From Deltaproteobacteria bacterium (GTDB taxonomy: Bacteria; Myxococcota; Myxococcia; Myxococcales; Myxococcaceae), in contig VGRA01000165.1 of assembly GCA_016875515.1 (NCBI GenBank), positions 1-6,253 on the forward strand: a DNA stretch of 6,253 bases, given 5' to 3'. Positions 5,255 to 6,253 of this stretch are shown here, one piece after another; position 1 is the stretch's first letter; every line of letters starts with the position of its first letter. A program made the position numbers and the translations under genes. The notes under the pieces are model-generated. The model did no database searches, had not been told where the DNA came from, and was given only the letters and a program-made list of their open reading frames with translations.

Positions 5255-6253
5255 ATGACGCGCCCGCTTCCATGGCCCCGGGACACCTTGCCGCTGATGC
5301 TGGCGCCCATGCAGGGCGTCACCAACCGCGCCGTGCGCCAGGTGTTCGCCCAGTGGGTCCGGCCGGACGTGCTCTTCACCGAGTTCATGCGCGTGCGCCC
5401 CGGTGGTGACGGCGGCGCGGCGCGGCTGTCCCAGGGAGACCTGGCAGACGCAAAGCCCCAGGAGCACGGGGTGCCGCTGGTGGCCCAGCTCATTGGCCGG
5501 GACCGCGAGGTGCTCCTCGAGGCGGCGCGAGAGGTCCAGGGGGCGGGCGCGGTGCACCTCAACCTCAACATGGGCTGCCCCTACGGCCGCATGAACGTGG
5601 GCTGCGGAGGGGGCATGCTCGAGCGGCCGGAGGAGCTGCCGGACATCCTGGGCGCGCTGCGCGAGGCCATCCCCGGCAGCTTCTCCGTCAAGGTCCGCGC
5701 CGGGTACGCGGACCCGGAGCAGGTCTTCTCCCTGCTGCCCGTCTTCGAGGCGGCCGGCGTGGACTTCCTGGTCCTCCATGCGCGCACGGTGGTGCAGCGC
5801 TACGAGGGGCACGCCGACCACGGCATCACCGCGCGCGTCGTGCAGCAGACCCGGCTCCCGGTGATTGCCAACGGCGACATCCGCACAGTGGAGGGCGGCC
5901 ACCGCGTGCTCGAGCAGACCCGTGCCGCGGGGCTCATGCTCGGGCGGGGCGCGCTGCAGGATCCGCTCCTGTTCGAGCGCCTGCGGGGCAGGGCGAGCGC
6001 GGCGCCCACGGAGGACGAGCTCCGGGGCACGCACCAGCGCTTCCTGCGCGAACTGGCGCAGCGGTACGGCGCGCTCTTCTGCGGGGATGCGCAGGTGCTC
6101 GCCAGGCTCAAGGGCTCGCTCGCGGTGATGGACGTGCCAGAGGAGAGCAAGCCCTACCGCGCGCTGCGTAAGGCGAAGAGCGTGCGCGCCTTCTGCGAGG
6201 CGGTGGAGGCGCTGGCGGCCCGAACTGCAGGCCGGACCCGGGAGGGCACCGGG
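5255..6253 (+). CDS. dus: tRNA-dihydrouridine synthase family protein (3' end cut by window)
   Basis: An FMN-dependent enzyme that reduces specific uridines in tRNA to dihydrouridine using NADPH. The 333 visible codons run in frame to the window edge without a stop. Dus proteins are usually about 310-345 residues, so little is missing. The TIM-barrel motifs appear in order: MLAPMQGVTN near the N-terminus, LNLNMGCPYGR with the catalytic-type C108, the Gly-rich GCGGGMLERP, SVKVRAGY with the flavin-contacting K146, LVLHARTVVQRYEGHADH with H175, VIANGDIRT (207-209 NGD), and GLMLGRGALQDPLLF binding the flavin phosphate. The C-terminal part (about 252-325) is the small helical tRNA-binding domain. 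The final GC-rich Arg/Thr/Gly stretch looks like a disordered tail. Subfamily (DusB or DusC type) cannot be settled here. Confidence 0.92.
   Translation, partial: MTRPLPWPRDTLPLMLAPMQGVTNRAVRQVFAQWVRPDVLFTEFMRVRPGGDGGAARLSQGDLADAKPQEHGVPLVAQLIGRDREVLLEAAREVQGAGAVHLNLNMGCPYGRMNVGCGGGMLERPEELPDILGALREAIPGSFSVKVRAGYADPEQVFSLLPVFEAAGVDFLVLHARTVVQRYEGHADHGITARVVQQTRLPVIANGDIRTVEGGHRVLEQTRAAGLMLGRGALQDPLLFERLRGRASAAPTEDELRGTHQRFLRELAQRYGALFCGDAQVLARLKGSLAVMDVPEESKPYRALRKAKSVRAFCEAVEALAARTAGRTREGTG

Noticed and set aside
5114..6034. Long minus-strand open frame opposite dus
   Set aside because: Antisense shadow of the dihydrouridine synthase, with low-complexity His/Arg/Ala content and no recognisable domain.

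Overview
The window is very GC-rich, with G/C-ending codons almost throughout. Its intact genes and the Cys-repeat surface protein look most like a myxobacterium (Myxococcota, Cystobacterineae type). That assignment rests on composition and gene content only, not on a marker gene.

Layout. Position 1-130 is the 3' end of an unrecognised plus-strand gene ending in a hydrophobic tail. Converging on it is an intact minus-strand gene (1322-162) for a divergent sodium/calcium-exchanger-like (CaCA) membrane protein with a perfect Shine-Dalgarno. From about 1394 to 3652 lies a stretch of damaged genes. The first, minus strand, is an OsmC peroxidase reading frame interrupted by an in-frame TAA and joined near its 3' end to the C-terminal third of a Dps ferritin-like protein. 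The second, plus strand, is a DUF1905-YdeI/OmdA gene (2193-2654) with a one-base excess in a C7 tract and a missing middle segment. The third, minus strand, is an exported cysteine-repeat protein (start 3652) whose seventh repeat breaks off at about 2757, after which a different frame supplies a membrane helix and a stop at 2626. From 3779 to the end is an intact plus-strand pair: pepD (M20C aminoacyl-histidine dipeptidase, 484 aa) and, 21 bp downstream, a tRNA-dihydrouridine synthase still open at the window edge.

How they fit together. The intact genes are ordinary housekeeping and transport functions. pepD and dus are probably co-transcribed. OsmC and Dps are both oxidative/stationary-phase protection proteins, so the chimera may be the remnant of a neighbouring osmC-dps pair fused by a deletion. 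Three consecutive genes with deletion or frameshift scars between clean flanks are the main thing to examine: either a local decay zone or an assembly/sequence-quality problem. I saw no CRISPR array, RNA gene, transposase or convincing new defence system.
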